From the NCBI RefSeq assembly GCF_025770785.1, contig NZ_JANZLA010000003.1, positions 374,549 to 438,548 of the forward strand: 64,000 nucleotides of DNA. The letters run 5' to 3'. The notes beneath the pieces are model-generated. The model saw only the letters and a list, made by a program, of their open reading frames with translations. It was not told the origin of the DNA and did no database searches. The translations under genes were made by a program, and so were the position numbers. This stretch comes from Cellulomonas sp. SG140. GTDB lineage: Bacteria; Actinomycetota; Actinomycetes; Actinomycetales; Cellulomonadaceae. How positions within the stretch are numbered: the first letter of the stretch is position 1; the number at the start of each line of letters is the position of its first letter. Of the stretch, positions 8,558 to 16,489 are shown piece after piece.

Positions 8558-9813
8558 CCACCCTGCTCGGCATCGACCTGACCGACCGTCCCGTGCTGGT
8601 GGTCGGCGGCGGCCCGGTGGCTGCACGCCGCCTCGCACACCTGCGGGACGAGGGCGCGCGCATCACCGTGGTGGCACCTGCGGTGTGCGAGGACGTCGTC
8701 GCGCTCCTGGACGACGTCCAGTGGGAGGCGCGGGAGGTCCGCGAGCCGGACCTCGACGGGATGTGGCTGGTGCACACGGCGACCGGGAGCCCTGCGGCCG
8801 ATGCCGAGGTCGCCGAGTGGGCGGCTGCGCGCCGCATCTGGTGCGTGAACGCCGGCGACACGGCTCGCGGCTCGGCGCGCACCCCGGCCCTCGCCGCCAG
8901 CGGTGAGGTGCTGGTCGGCGTCGTCTCGACCGGGTCCCCGGACCCGGGCCGGACGGCCGCGGTACGGGACGCCCTGGCGCACCACCTGCGCACGGGCGCG
9001 GCGGACCTGCGGCGGCGCCGCCGGCCCACGGGCACGGGCCGCGTGGTGCTCGTCGGCGGTGGACCGGGTGCCGTCGACCTGCTGACCCTGCGCGGCCGGG
9101 AGGCGCTCGCCGAGGCGGACGTGGTGGTGGCGGACCGGCTCGGACCGACGCCGGTGCTCGACGAGCTGCCGCCCGACGTGGAGGTGATCGACGTCGGCAA
9201 GACCCCAGGGCACCACGCCGTGCCGCAGCACGAGATCAACCGGATCCTCGTCGAGCAGGCGCAGCGCGGGCGGACGGTGGTGCGGCTCAAGGGCGGCGAC
9301 CCGTTCGTCTTCGGCCGCGGTGGCGAGGAGGTGCTCGCGTGCCGTCAGGCCGGCGTACCGGTCGAGGTGGTGCCCGGCGTGAGCAGCGCCCTCGCGACAC
9401 CGGCCGCGGCGGGCATCCCCGTGACCCACCGCGGGACGACGGCGGCCTTCCACGTGGTGAACGGCCACGCGGGTCTCGACGGGGCGGCGCTGACCGTGCT
9501 GCGCGAGCGCTCGGCCACCCTGGTGGTGCTGATGGGCGTGTCGGTGCTGGCCGAGCTGGTCGGGACGGCCCTGGCCGCCGGTGTCGACCCCGGCACGCCG
9601 GTCGCGATCGTCGAGGAGGGCACCACGGCGCGGCAGCGCGTGACCCGGGACCGGCTCGACGCGATCGCCGGGCGAGCGCGGGCCGTGGGCGTGCGAGCGC
9701 CGGCCGTCATCGTCGTCGGCGCCGTCGCCGCACCCGGTCTGCTCGACGCCGCAGGTGGGCGCGACGCCGGCGTTCGCCGCGAGCCCGGCTCCGACGAGAC
9801 ACTGGGCGCGTGA
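8554..9813 (+). CDS. cysG: Siroheme synthase: uroporphyrinogen-III C-methyltransferase with precorrin-2 dehydrogenase domain
   Basis: A 419-residue CysG-type enzyme supplying siroheme to NirB. Residues 1 to about 150 form a Rossmann domain (VVGGGPVAARR) typical of precorrin-2 dehydrogenase/ferrochelatase. From about residue 160 comes the SAM-dependent uroporphyrinogen-III methyltransferase (VLVGGGPGAVDLLTLRG, and KGGDPFVFGRGGEE). The spacer between them is short and arginine-rich. It is about 40 residues shorter than E. coli CysG, so the chelatase step may depend on the CbiX-like protein two genes downstream. GTG overlaps the nirD stop (GTGA), indicating coupled translation. Confidence 0.92.
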   Translation: MTTLLGIDLTDRPVLVVGGGPVAARRLAHLRDEGARITVVAPAVCEDVVALLDDVQWEAREVREPDLDGMWLVHTATGSPAADAEVAEWAAARRIWCVNAGDTARGSARTPALAASGEVLVGVVSTGSPDPGRTAAVRDALAHHLRTGAADLRRRRRPTGTGRVVLVGGGPGAVDLLTLRGREALAEADVVVADRLGPTPVLDELPPDVEVIDVGKTPGHHAVPQHEINRILVEQAQRGRTVVRLKGGDPFVFGRGGEEVLACRQAGVPVEVVPGVSSALATPAAAGIPVTHRGTTAAFHVVNGHAGLDGAALTVLRERSATLVVLMGVSVLAELVGTALAAGVDPGTPVAIVEEGTTARQRVTRDRLDAIAGRARAVGVRAPAVIVVGAVAAPGLLDAAGGRDAGVRREPGSDETLGA

Positions 9814-10937
9814 CCGACCACCTCGACCCGACCCTGGCCGGGTGCACGATGCTGGTCACGGCCGACCGGCGGGCCGGCGAGCTGGGCGGCGCCCTCCAGC
9901 GCCGCGGTGCGACCGTCCGCTACGCCCCGGCGCTGAGCATGGTGCCCAACGACAGCGACGCGCTGCTCGTCGCCGCGACGCGCGAGCTGCTCGCGGCGCC
10001 GCCGGACATCGCCGTGGTGACCACCGGCATCGGCTTCCGCGCCTGGGTCGAGGCGGCGGACGCGATCGGGCTGGCCGAGCCCCTGCTGGCGACGCTGCGG
10101 CGCGCGCGCATCGTCGCGCGCGGGCCCAAGGCACGCGGCGCGATCCAGGCCGCGGGGCTTCAGGCGGACTGGGTGGCCGAGTCGGAGACCTCGGCGGAGA
10201 TCGCCGAGGTGCTGCTCGACGAGGGCGTCGCGGGGCTGCGCATCGCGGTGCAGCACCACGGATCCGGTGCCGACGGTCTGGACGAGGCGTTCACCGCCGC
10301 CGGTGCCCACGTGCAGAGCCTGGTCGTCTACCGCTGGGGTCCGCCGCCCGACCCGGCCGCTCTCGAGGCCTCGGTCCGTGCGGCGGCGGCCGGTGAGCTC
10401 GACACGGTGGTGTTCACCTCGGCACCCGGCTGCGCGGCCTGGCTCGCCGCCGCCGACGCCGCCGGGGTGGACGACGCGCTGCTGGCGCAGTTCGACGCGC
10501 GTGCGCTGGTCGCCGCCGCGGTGGGCCCGATCACCGCGCGGCCTCTGCTCGACCGCGGAGTCGAACCGCTGGTCCCCTCCCGCGGGCGGCTCGGCGCGCT
10601 GGTCCGCACGATCGTGGACCACTACGGCGGCGTCCAGACGCTCGAGACGGCGGCCGGGCGCCTGCAGATGCGGCGGCGCGCGGCGGTGCTGGACGGCCGC
10701 GTGCTGGCCCTGTCCCCCACCGGCATCGAGCTGCTGCGGCTGCTGGCCGACGCCCGTGGCGACGTGGTCACCCCGGCGCAGGTGCTCCAGCAGCTGCCCG
10801 GCGAGTCCACCGACGTGCACGCCGCCGAGGTGGCGATCGCCCGGCTGCGCCAGGCCACCGGCAGCCGCGAGCTGGTGCGCACGGTGGTCAAGCGCGGCTA
10901 CCGTCTCGCCGTGGTCGACGGCCAGGAGGACCGGTGA
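9810..10937 (+). CDS. hemD: Uroporphyrinogen-III synthase fused to a winged-helix DNA-binding domain
   Basis: A 375-residue two-domain protein. Residues 1 to about 265 match the HemD fold, which cyclises hydroxymethylbilane to uroporphyrinogen III. The C-terminal ~95 residues look like an OmpR-type winged helix (LSPTGIELLRLLADARGDVV, then HAAEVAIARLRQ and VVKRGYRL). Comparable fusions occur in actinobacteria, for example Mycobacterium Rv0260c. GTG overlaps the cysG stop (GTGA). Placement in the nitrite operon suggests a dedicated tetrapyrrole supply. Whether the helix domain regulates the operon is unknown. Confidence 0.88.
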   Translation: MTDHLDPTLAGCTMLVTADRRAGELGGALQRRGATVRYAPALSMVPNDSDALLVAATRELLAAPPDIAVVTTGIGFRAWVEAADAIGLAEPLLATLRRARIVARGPKARGAIQAAGLQADWVAESETSAEIAEVLLDEGVAGLRIAVQHHGSGADGLDEAFTAAGAHVQSLVVYRWGPPPDPAALEASVRAAAAGELDTVVFTSAPGCAAWLAAADAAGVDDALLAQFDARALVAAAVGPITARPLLDRGVEPLVPSRGRLGALVRTIVDHYGGVQTLETAAGRLQMRRRAAVLDGRVLALSPTGIELLRLLADARGDVVTPAQVLQQLPGESTDVHAAEVAIARLRQATGSRELVRTVVKRGYRLAVVDGQEDR

Positions 10938-11662
10938 CGGGCGTCGTCCCGGACGGCGCCGTGCCGCCCGCCCCGGTCCTGGTCGGCTGCTCCCACGGCA
11001 CCGACAGCGTCGCGGGACGGGCGGCGATCCGGTCGATCCTCGACGGCGTGCGGGCAGCCCGACCCGGGCTCGACGTCCGCGAGGCGTTCGTCGACGTGCA
11101 GCAGCCCGAGGTGGCCGACGTCATCGCCGCGGCGACGACCGGCGGTGGCGCGGCCGTGGTGGTGCCGCTGCTGATGTCGACCGGGTTCCACGCCCGCGTG
11201 GACATCGCCGCGGCGGTGCAGGGCCGGCGTGCGGCTGCCTCCCGCACCCTGGGCCCCGACGACCGCCTGGTGCAGATCCTCCTCGACCGCCTGCGGCAGG
11301 CGGGGGCCGGTGCCGGGGACGCGGTCGTGCTGGCCGCAGCCGGATCCTCCGACCCGCTGGCGGCCGCCATGGTCGAGCAGTCGGTCGAGGCCCTGCGCCG
11401 CGCCTGGCAGGACGGCCCCGTGACGGTCGGGTACGGCTCGGCCTCGCTGCCCCGGATCGCCGACGCCGTCGAGCAGGCGCGCCGAGCGGGCGCGGCCCGC
11501 GTGGTGGCGGCCTCCTACCTGCTCGCTCCGGGGTTCTTCCACGACCGGGTCTCGGCCGCGGGTGCCGACGTCGTGACGGCCCCGCTCGCCCCGGACCCGC
11601 GTCTGGTCGAGATCGTGCTCGACCGGTACGCGGAGGCGAGCGCCCTGCTGCCGGACGCCTGA
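10934..11662 (+). CDS. Sirohydrochlorin chelatase, CbiX/SirB family
   Basis: A 242-residue protein with the N-terminal LVGCSHGTDS of the CbiX/SirB chelatases. Histidines that could bind metal recur in a second half-domain (STGFHARVDIAAAV; FFHDRVSAAGADVV). Together with cysG it would complete siroheme by inserting iron into sirohydrochlorin. GTG overlaps the hemD stop (GTGA). It is the last gene of the nirBD-siroheme operon. A cobalt chelatase is the main alternative, but no cobalamin genes are nearby. Confidence 0.85.
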   Translation: MTGVVPDGAVPPAPVLVGCSHGTDSVAGRAAIRSILDGVRAARPGLDVREAFVDVQQPEVADVIAAATTGGGAAVVVPLLMSTGFHARVDIAAAVQGRRAAASRTLGPDDRLVQILLDRLRQAGAGAGDAVVLAAAGSSDPLAAAMVEQSVEALRRAWQDGPVTVGYGSASLPRIADAVEQARRAGAARVVAASYLLAPGFFHDRVSAAGADVVTAPLAPDPRLVEIVLDRYAEASALLPDA

Positions 11663-11721
11663 CGGCAGCCCGCACCGGCCCTCACCAGGTACGTCGCACG
11701 GGCGGCGGGCAGGATGGACCC

Positions 11722-12660
11722 GTGCTGCAGCCCATGCTCGCCAGCCCGGCGCCCAGCCTCGCCGAGCTCCCGCGCGGCCCGCAGTGGGCGTACGAGATCA
11801 AGTGGGACGGCGTCCGGGCGCTCGCGGACACCACCGGGGGCCGGCTGCGCCTGTGGAGCCGCAACGGCAACGACGTCACCGCGGCGTACCCGGAGCTCGG
11901 CGGCCTCGGCGCACTGCCCGACGCGGTGGTCGACGGCGAGATCGTCGCCATGGCGGCCGGGGTGCCGTCCTTCGCCGCGCTCGCGGCGCGCATGCACGTG
12001 CGGGACGCCGCCCGCGCTGCGGCGCTGGCCCGGTCGCAGCCCGTGACGTTCGTGGTGTTCGACGTGCTGACGTGGCAGGGCCGCGACGTCACCGGCCGGA
12101 CGTACGACGAGCGCCGCGCCGTGCTGGACCTGCTGCCGCTCGTCGACCAGGTGCAGCCCTCGCCCGTCTACCCCGACGGCGACACGCTGTGGCAGGTGAC
12201 CCGTGACCACGGCCTCGAGGGAGTCGTCGCCAAGCTCCGGACGTCCACGTACCAGCCGGGCCGGCGCTCCCGGGACTGGGTGAAGCTGCCGCACCGGCGC
12301 AACCGGACAGCGCTGGTTGGCGGGTGGCGCGAGGAGTCGGCCGGCACCGGCAGGCTCGGCGCGGTGCTGCTCGGGGCGCGCGACGACGGTGGCGCGCTGC
12401 GGTACCTCGGCCGTGCCGGCAGCGGCCTCGCCGGTCCGCTGGCGACCGCGGTGCGGGGTGCGCTGGCCGAGCACGCGCGCGCGACCTCGCCGTTCGACGA
12501 CCCCGTGCCGGCGACCGACGCGCGCGGCACCCACTGGTGCGAACCCCTCGTGGTGGTCGACACCCTGTACCTGTCCCGCACACCGGGCGGCCGGCTGCGC
12601 CAGCCGGTGGTCCGCGGGGTGCGCACCGACACCGGCCCGGACCCCTGGGAGCAGGAGTGA
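11722..12660 (+). CDS. ATP-dependent DNA ligase (LigD ligase-domain type)
   Basis: A 312-residue ligase with the nucleotidyl-lysine motif I at K27 (YEIKWDGVR), a DGEIV motif IV-like stretch, and EGVVAKL followed by DWVKLPHR for motifs IV-V. A C-terminal OB-fold region follows. It corresponds to the ligase module of bacterial LigD or stand-alone LigC, without nuclease or polymerase parts. GTG at 11722 sits six bases after CAGGAT, so the mRNA may be leaderless; the in-frame ATG at 11734 is an alternative. It overlaps the polymerase gene (GTGA). Expected role: end-joining or gap repair. Confidence 0.88.
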   Translation: MLQPMLASPAPSLAELPRGPQWAYEIKWDGVRALADTTGGRLRLWSRNGNDVTAAYPELGGLGALPDAVVDGEIVAMAAGVPSFAALAARMHVRDAARAAALARSQPVTFVVFDVLTWQGRDVTGRTYDERRAVLDLLPLVDQVQPSPVYPDGDTLWQVTRDHGLEGVVAKLRTSTYQPGRRSRDWVKLPHRRNRTALVGGWREESAGTGRLGAVLLGARDDGGALRYLGRAGSGLAGPLATAVRGALAEHARATSPFDDPVPATDARGTHWCEPLVVVDTLYLSRTPGGRLRQPVVRGVRTDTGPDPWEQE

Positions 12661-13529
12661 ACGGCCAGGTCCTGGACGTGGACGGCACGCACGTCCGGGT
12701 CACCCACCTCGACAAGGTGCTCTACCCCGGCACCGGGACCACCAAGGCCGCCGTGATCGACTACCTGGTGCAGGTCGCACCCGCCCTGCTGGCACAGCTG
12801 CGCGACCGCCCCGTCACCCGGATGCGGTGGCCGGAGGGCACGGGCGCCGACCGGTTCGTCGAGAAGAACGTGCCGCGGGGCGCCCCCGACTGGCTGCGGC
12901 ACCGCGTGCTGCCGGCGTCACCCGGTGAGGTCGACGAGGGCACCCGGCTGGACCTGCCCTTCCTCGACGGGCTGCCGGCACTGGTCTGGGCGGCCAACGG
13001 CGCCGCCCTGGAGCTGCACACCCCGCAGTGGCGCGTCGGAGCCCGTGGAGCCGTGCGGCCGCCGGACCGGCTCGTCGTCGACCTCGACCCCGGACCACCC
13101 GCGGGGCTCGACGAGTGCGCGACGGTGGCGCACCTGGTCGCCGAGCGGCTCGCCGCCGATGGGCTCACCAGCACCGTCCCGGTGACCTCCGGCAGCAAGG
13201 GCATGCAGCTGTACGCGCCGCTGCCCGGTCGACGGCCCGCCACGCAGGTGCGGGCGTACGCCCGTGACCTCGCGACGGCCGTGGCGGCCGAGCACCCGAA
13301 CCTCGTGGTCGCCGTGATGCGCCGGTCGCTGCGGCCCGGCAAGGTGCTGATCGACTGGTCGCAGAACCACCCGGCGAAGACGACGATCACGCCGTACTCC
13401 CTGCGCGGCCGCGACGCGCCGACCGTCGCGGCGCCGCGCTGGTGGGACGAGATCGGGCCCGGCCTGAGGCAGCTGCGCATGGAGGAGGTGGTCCGCCGCC
13501 TGCGGGAGGACGGCGACCCGTTCGCCTGA
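12657..13529 (+). CDS. LigD-like polymerase/primase (archaeo-eukaryotic primase fold)
   Basis: A 290-residue protein matching the polymerase domain of LigD (PolDom). The catalytic metal-binding pair is visible as D142 and D144 (VVDLDPGPP), with a third acidic position in KVLIDWSQN. SGSKGMQLY is the family's conserved nucleotide-binding segment. It follows the ligase gene with a GTGA overlap, so the two LigD activities are made as separate but co-translated polypeptides. No Ku gene lies within the window. Confidence 0.9.
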   Translation: MNGQVLDVDGTHVRVTHLDKVLYPGTGTTKAAVIDYLVQVAPALLAQLRDRPVTRMRWPEGTGADRFVEKNVPRGAPDWLRHRVLPASPGEVDEGTRLDLPFLDGLPALVWAANGAALELHTPQWRVGARGAVRPPDRLVVDLDPGPPAGLDECATVAHLVAERLAADGLTSTVPVTSGSKGMQLYAPLPGRRPATQVRAYARDLATAVAAEHPNLVVAVMRRSLRPGKVLIDWSQNHPAKTTITPYSLRGRDAPTVAAPRWWDEIGPGLRQLRMEEVVRRLREDGDPFA

Positions 13530-13620
13530 CCGCTCCTCCGATGGCGACGTCCCGCGCCCTGCGGCAGTGTCGAGACGGACGGACGGGCAGTCCGTCACAC
13601 CACGCTCGAGGAGGCCCGAC

Positions 13621-14202
13621 ATGGCACGCAAGCAGCTCCCGCACTACACGGTGCCGACGCTCACGCCGGAGGACGGCGCCACCGTGGCGGCCATCCTCCA
13701 GGACCGGCTGAACTCGCTCACCGACCTGCACCTGACCCTCAAGCACATCCACTGGAACGTGGTCGGCCCGCACTTCATCGCCGTGCACCTGATGCTCGAC
13801 CCGCAGGTCGACGCGGTTCGTGCCCAGGCGGACGAGGTCGCCGAGCGGATCGCCACGCTGGGCGTCTCCCCCGTCGGCACGCCCGGAGCGCTGGTCGCCA
13901 GCCGCAGCTGGGACGACTACTCCCTGGGGCGCGCCGGCGCGATCGAGCACCTCGGCGCGCTGGACCGCGTGTACGAGGGTGTGATCAGCGGCCACCGCAA
14001 GGCCGCTGCCGACACCGAGGAGCTCGACACCGTCACCAACGACCTGCTGGTGGGCCACCTGCACGACCTCGAGCTGTTCCAGTGGTTCGTGCGGGCGCAC
14101 CTCGAGTCCGCCGGCGGCGAGCTGAGCACCGAGGGCACCAGCACCGAGCAGGACTCGGCCGGCGCCGCCGAGCAGGGCGCGAAGAAGGCCGCGTCGCGGT
14201 GA
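13621..14202 (+). CDS. dps: Dps-family ferritin-like DNA-binding protein
   Basis: A 193-residue Dps protein for iron storage and DNA protection under oxidative stress. The inter-subunit ferroxidase residues fit H44, H56, D60, D71 and E75 (HIHWNVVGPHF, then DEVAERI). A C-terminal tail of about 30 residues ends in KKAASR, and positively charged tails of this kind help some Dps proteins bind DNA. ATG at 13621 is preceded by GAGGAGG; a longer upstream frame exists but lacks support. The next gene overlaps by GTGA. Confidence 0.92.
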   Translation: MARKQLPHYTVPTLTPEDGATVAAILQDRLNSLTDLHLTLKHIHWNVVGPHFIAVHLMLDPQVDAVRAQADEVAERIATLGVSPVGTPGALVASRSWDDYSLGRAGAIEHLGALDRVYEGVISGHRKAAADTEELDTVTNDLLVGHLHDLELFQWFVRAHLESAGGELSTEGTSTEQDSAGAAEQGAKKAASR

Positions 14203-15464
14203 GCACCCACCGTCCCGCCCGCGGGGCACCGGCCCCCGAGCGGGACGGTGCAGCCCGGCGCGCCGGCACGGACGACGGCCTGCGGACGGCTCGTCCCGAC
14301 GGTCGGACGGGCAGTCAGCACCCGCTGGCCGGCGCGCACCGGCCGCACGTCGCCGCGAGGCTCGAGGACGCGCTCGACCGTCGGCTGGCGCGGCTGCTGC
14401 GGTACCGCGGCTGGACGGTCCGGATCGAGCCGTACCCCGGGTACGGCGCGCCGGGGTGGCTGCGGATCATGGCCCGCACCCTCCTGGCGGCACCCGTGGT
14501 GCCGGACCGCGACCTGCCGGGCACCGGGGCCGTGCAGGCCGGCGCGGGTGCCGGCGCGGTCCCTGTGACGCGCCAGCCCGCGGTGCGCGGTTGGCGGTCG
14601 TACCTCACGGTGCCGGTGGCCGGTGCGGCGATCGAGGTGGTGGTCGGCGACCAGGTCCACCGGCTGCAGACCGACCGTGGCGGCTACGTGGACCAGGTGG
14701 TGGCGTGCGACCTCCCGGCCGGGTGGCACGAGGTGACGCTGCGCACGCAGGACGGCGTCACGGCGGTCGCTCCGGTCCAGGTGGTCGACCCCTCGGCGCG
14801 GCTCGGGCTGGTCAGCGACGTCGACGACACCGTGATGGTGACGCACCTGCCCCGTCCGCTGGTCGCCGCCTGGAACGTCCTGGTGCGCGACGAGAACGCC
14901 CGTGAGGCCGTGCCGGGCATGGCGGAGCTCTACCGGCGGCTGGTCGCGACGGAGCCCGGCGCGCCCGTCGTGTACCTGTCCACCGGCGCCTGGAACGCCG
15001 CGCCGGCGATCGGCCGCTTCCTGCACCGGCACCGCTACCCGCCGGGCACCATGCTGCTCACCGACTGGGGACCGACCAACACCGGCTGGTTCCGCTCCGG
15101 ACCGGCGCACAAGGTCGCCCAGCTGCGCCGGCTGTTCCGCGAGTTCCCCGAGGTGCGCTGGGTGCTGGTCGGCGACGACGGCCAGCGCGACCCGCAGGTG
15201 TACGCGGGCGCGGCCGGCCGGCTGCCGGCGCACGTGCGCGCGATCGCGCTGCGCGAGCTCACCCCCGCCGAGCACCTGCTGGCCAGCGGCGAACCGACCG
15301 CGCCGCCCGGCGGCCGTCGCGCCCAGCAGGACGCAGCGCACGAGGGTGTGCCGGTGGTCCGTGGCGGGGACGGCGACGCGCTCGCGCGCAGGCTCGAGGC
15401 GGTCGGGGTGCTGCCGCAACGGCGCCCGGGACCGATGACCGGCGACCAGGAGGACCGACGCTGA
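14199..15464 (+). CDS. App1-family (DUF2183) phosphatase-domain protein
   Basis: A 421-residue protein whose C-terminal half carries the App1 catalytic domain of the HAD type (SDVDDTVM, then YLSTGAW and GDDGQRD). Yeast App1 is a phosphatidate phosphatase; the substrate of bacterial members is not settled. The first ~60 residues are low-complexity and basic. Its GTG overlaps the dps stop (GTGA), so the two are made together, hinting at a stress role. A mid-protein beta-rich region (residues about 125-195) precedes the HAD domain. Confidence 0.82.
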   Translation: MSTHRPARGAPAPERDGAARRAGTDDGLRTARPDGRTGSQHPLAGAHRPHVAARLEDALDRRLARLLRYRGWTVRIEPYPGYGAPGWLRIMARTLLAAPVVPDRDLPGTGAVQAGAGAGAVPVTRQPAVRGWRSYLTVPVAGAAIEVVVGDQVHRLQTDRGGYVDQVVACDLPAGWHEVTLRTQDGVTAVAPVQVVDPSARLGLVSDVDDTVMVTHLPRPLVAAWNVLVRDENAREAVPGMAELYRRLVATEPGAPVVYLSTGAWNAAPAIGRFLHRHRYPPGTMLLTDWGPTNTGWFRSGPAHKVAQLRRLFREFPEVRWVLVGDDGQRDPQVYAGAAGRLPAHVRAIALRELTPAEHLLASGEPTAPPGGRRAQQDAAHEGVPVVRGGDGDALARRLEAVGVLPQRRPGPMTGDQEDRR

Positions 15465-15490
15465 CCGCGCAGCCGCCTCGGCGTCCCGAC

Positions 15491-15700
15491 CTACAGCAGC
15501 TCGGGGTCGTCCCACTCCTCGCCGGCGGCGAGGTCCTCGTCGTCGGGCTCCAGCTCGGCCGACTGCAGCGAACGGGGCGCCCGCCCGGGTTCCCCACCGG
15601 TCAACGCGTCGGCTGCCGCCAGCTGCGCCTCGTCGGGTACCCGGTCCGCGATGCGCTCCGCCGACGGGTCGGAGGTCAGGTCGTGGTCGCGGCCGCTCAT
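15491..15700 (-). CDS. Small acidic protein of unknown function
   Basis: A 69-residue, strongly acidic protein (ending AGEEWDDPELL), convergent with the App1 gene. I do not recognise a family. ATG at 15700 is preceded six bases upstream by a TACAAC hexamer on the minus strand, which fits a leaderless transcript. It is divergent from the next gene, 69 bp apart. The start is preferred because longer frames show no codon-use support. Confidence 0.6.
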   Translation of the reverse strand: MSGRDHDLTSDPSAERIADRVPDEAQLAAADALTGGEPGRAPRSLQSAELEPDDEDLAAGEEWDDPELL

Positions 15701-15769
15701 GTCCCCGTTGTACCGGTCCGCGGCACGGTGCGCACCCCTGCGCCGCACGCTCGCCGTTACTGTTCTTCG
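15701..15769. promoter_or_regulatory. Divergent leaderless-type promoters
   Basis: On the plus strand, TACTGT (15758-15763) lies six bases before GTG 15770. On the minus strand, TACAAC lies six bases before ATG 15700. Both fit actinobacterial leaderless promoters, in which transcription begins at the start codon. Confidence 0.55.
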
Positions 15770-16093
15770 GTGACGACGACGGATGTCGGGCGCGGTGCGG
15801 GCACGGCGGACCCGGAGCCGCCCACCGAGGCGGTCAGCGCGGTGATGCGCCGGGCGAAGGTGCAGGCCGCGACCGAGCACACGACGGTCGGCCTGGTGCG
15901 GACAGCCTCCGACGGCACGGTCACCATCGCGTGCGCGTGCGGCATGACGCTGACCAACGGCCCGACCTGGTCGCTCGACGAGCACATCCGCCTGCACCGC
16001 GCGGAGGCGCGGTTCATCGCGCTCGCCGCGGCCGCGCCGGCCGGCATCCCCCGGCTGGTGCGCTGGCCGCTGAGCACCGAGGAGCACCCGTGA
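15770..16093 (+). CDS. Small putative zinc-binding protein, unknown function
   Basis: A 107-residue protein with a possible C-x-C-x14-H-x3-H metal site (ACACGMTL ... DEHIRLH). No family is recognised with confidence. GTG at 15770 is six bases after TACTGT, so the transcript is probably leaderless. Its stop overlaps the start of the UBP-type zinc-finger gene (GTGA), so two small candidate zinc proteins are co-expressed. Confidence 0.6.
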   Translation: MTTTDVGRGAGTADPEPPTEAVSAVMRRAKVQAATEHTTVGLVRTASDGTVTIACACGMTLTNGPTWSLDEHIRLHRAEARFIALAAAAPAGIPRLVRWPLSTEEHP

Positions 16094-16443
16094 CCGAGCA
16101 GCCCGCGCCCCTGGTCGACCCCGCCGTGCCGCCGAGCGGCACCGGCTGCGCGGAGTGCGACGCGACGGGCGGCTGGTGGCTCAAGCTGCGTCGGTGCGCC
16201 GCCTGTGGCCACGTCGGCTGCTGCGACAGCTCCCCCGGCCAGCACGCCACCGCGCACTGGCGGGCGACGGGGCACCGGTACATGCGCTCGTTCGAGCCCG
16301 GCGAGAGCTGGTGGTGGGACTACGCCGCCGAGAGCTACGCCGAGGGTCCCGAGCTCGCCCCGCCGACGCACCGGCCAGTCGAGCAGGACTCCCCCGGACC
16401 GGCCGGCCGCGTGCCGGAGAACTGGCACCAGCTGCTGCACTGA
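16090..16443 (+). CDS. UBP-type zinc-finger protein
   Basis: A 117-residue single-domain protein with a ZnF-UBP cysteine/histidine array (C20, C23, C36, C39, C44, then H52, H56 and H62), followed by the usual MRSFEPGESWWWDY tail. In eukaryotes this finger binds the free C-terminus of ubiquitin. Stand-alone bacterial copies are common in actinobacteria but have no settled role. It overlaps the upstream small gene by GTGA. The C-terminal 40 residues are proline-rich. Confidence 0.85.
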   Translation: MTEQPAPLVDPAVPPSGTGCAECDATGGWWLKLRRCAACGHVGCCDSSPGQHATAHWRATGHRYMRSFEPGESWWWDYAAESYAEGPELAPPTHRPVEQDSPGPAGRVPENWHQLLH

Positions 16444-16489
16444 GCGGGAGCGGCCGACTGACCACCGGTGCGCCGCGGTCCGACGGTGG

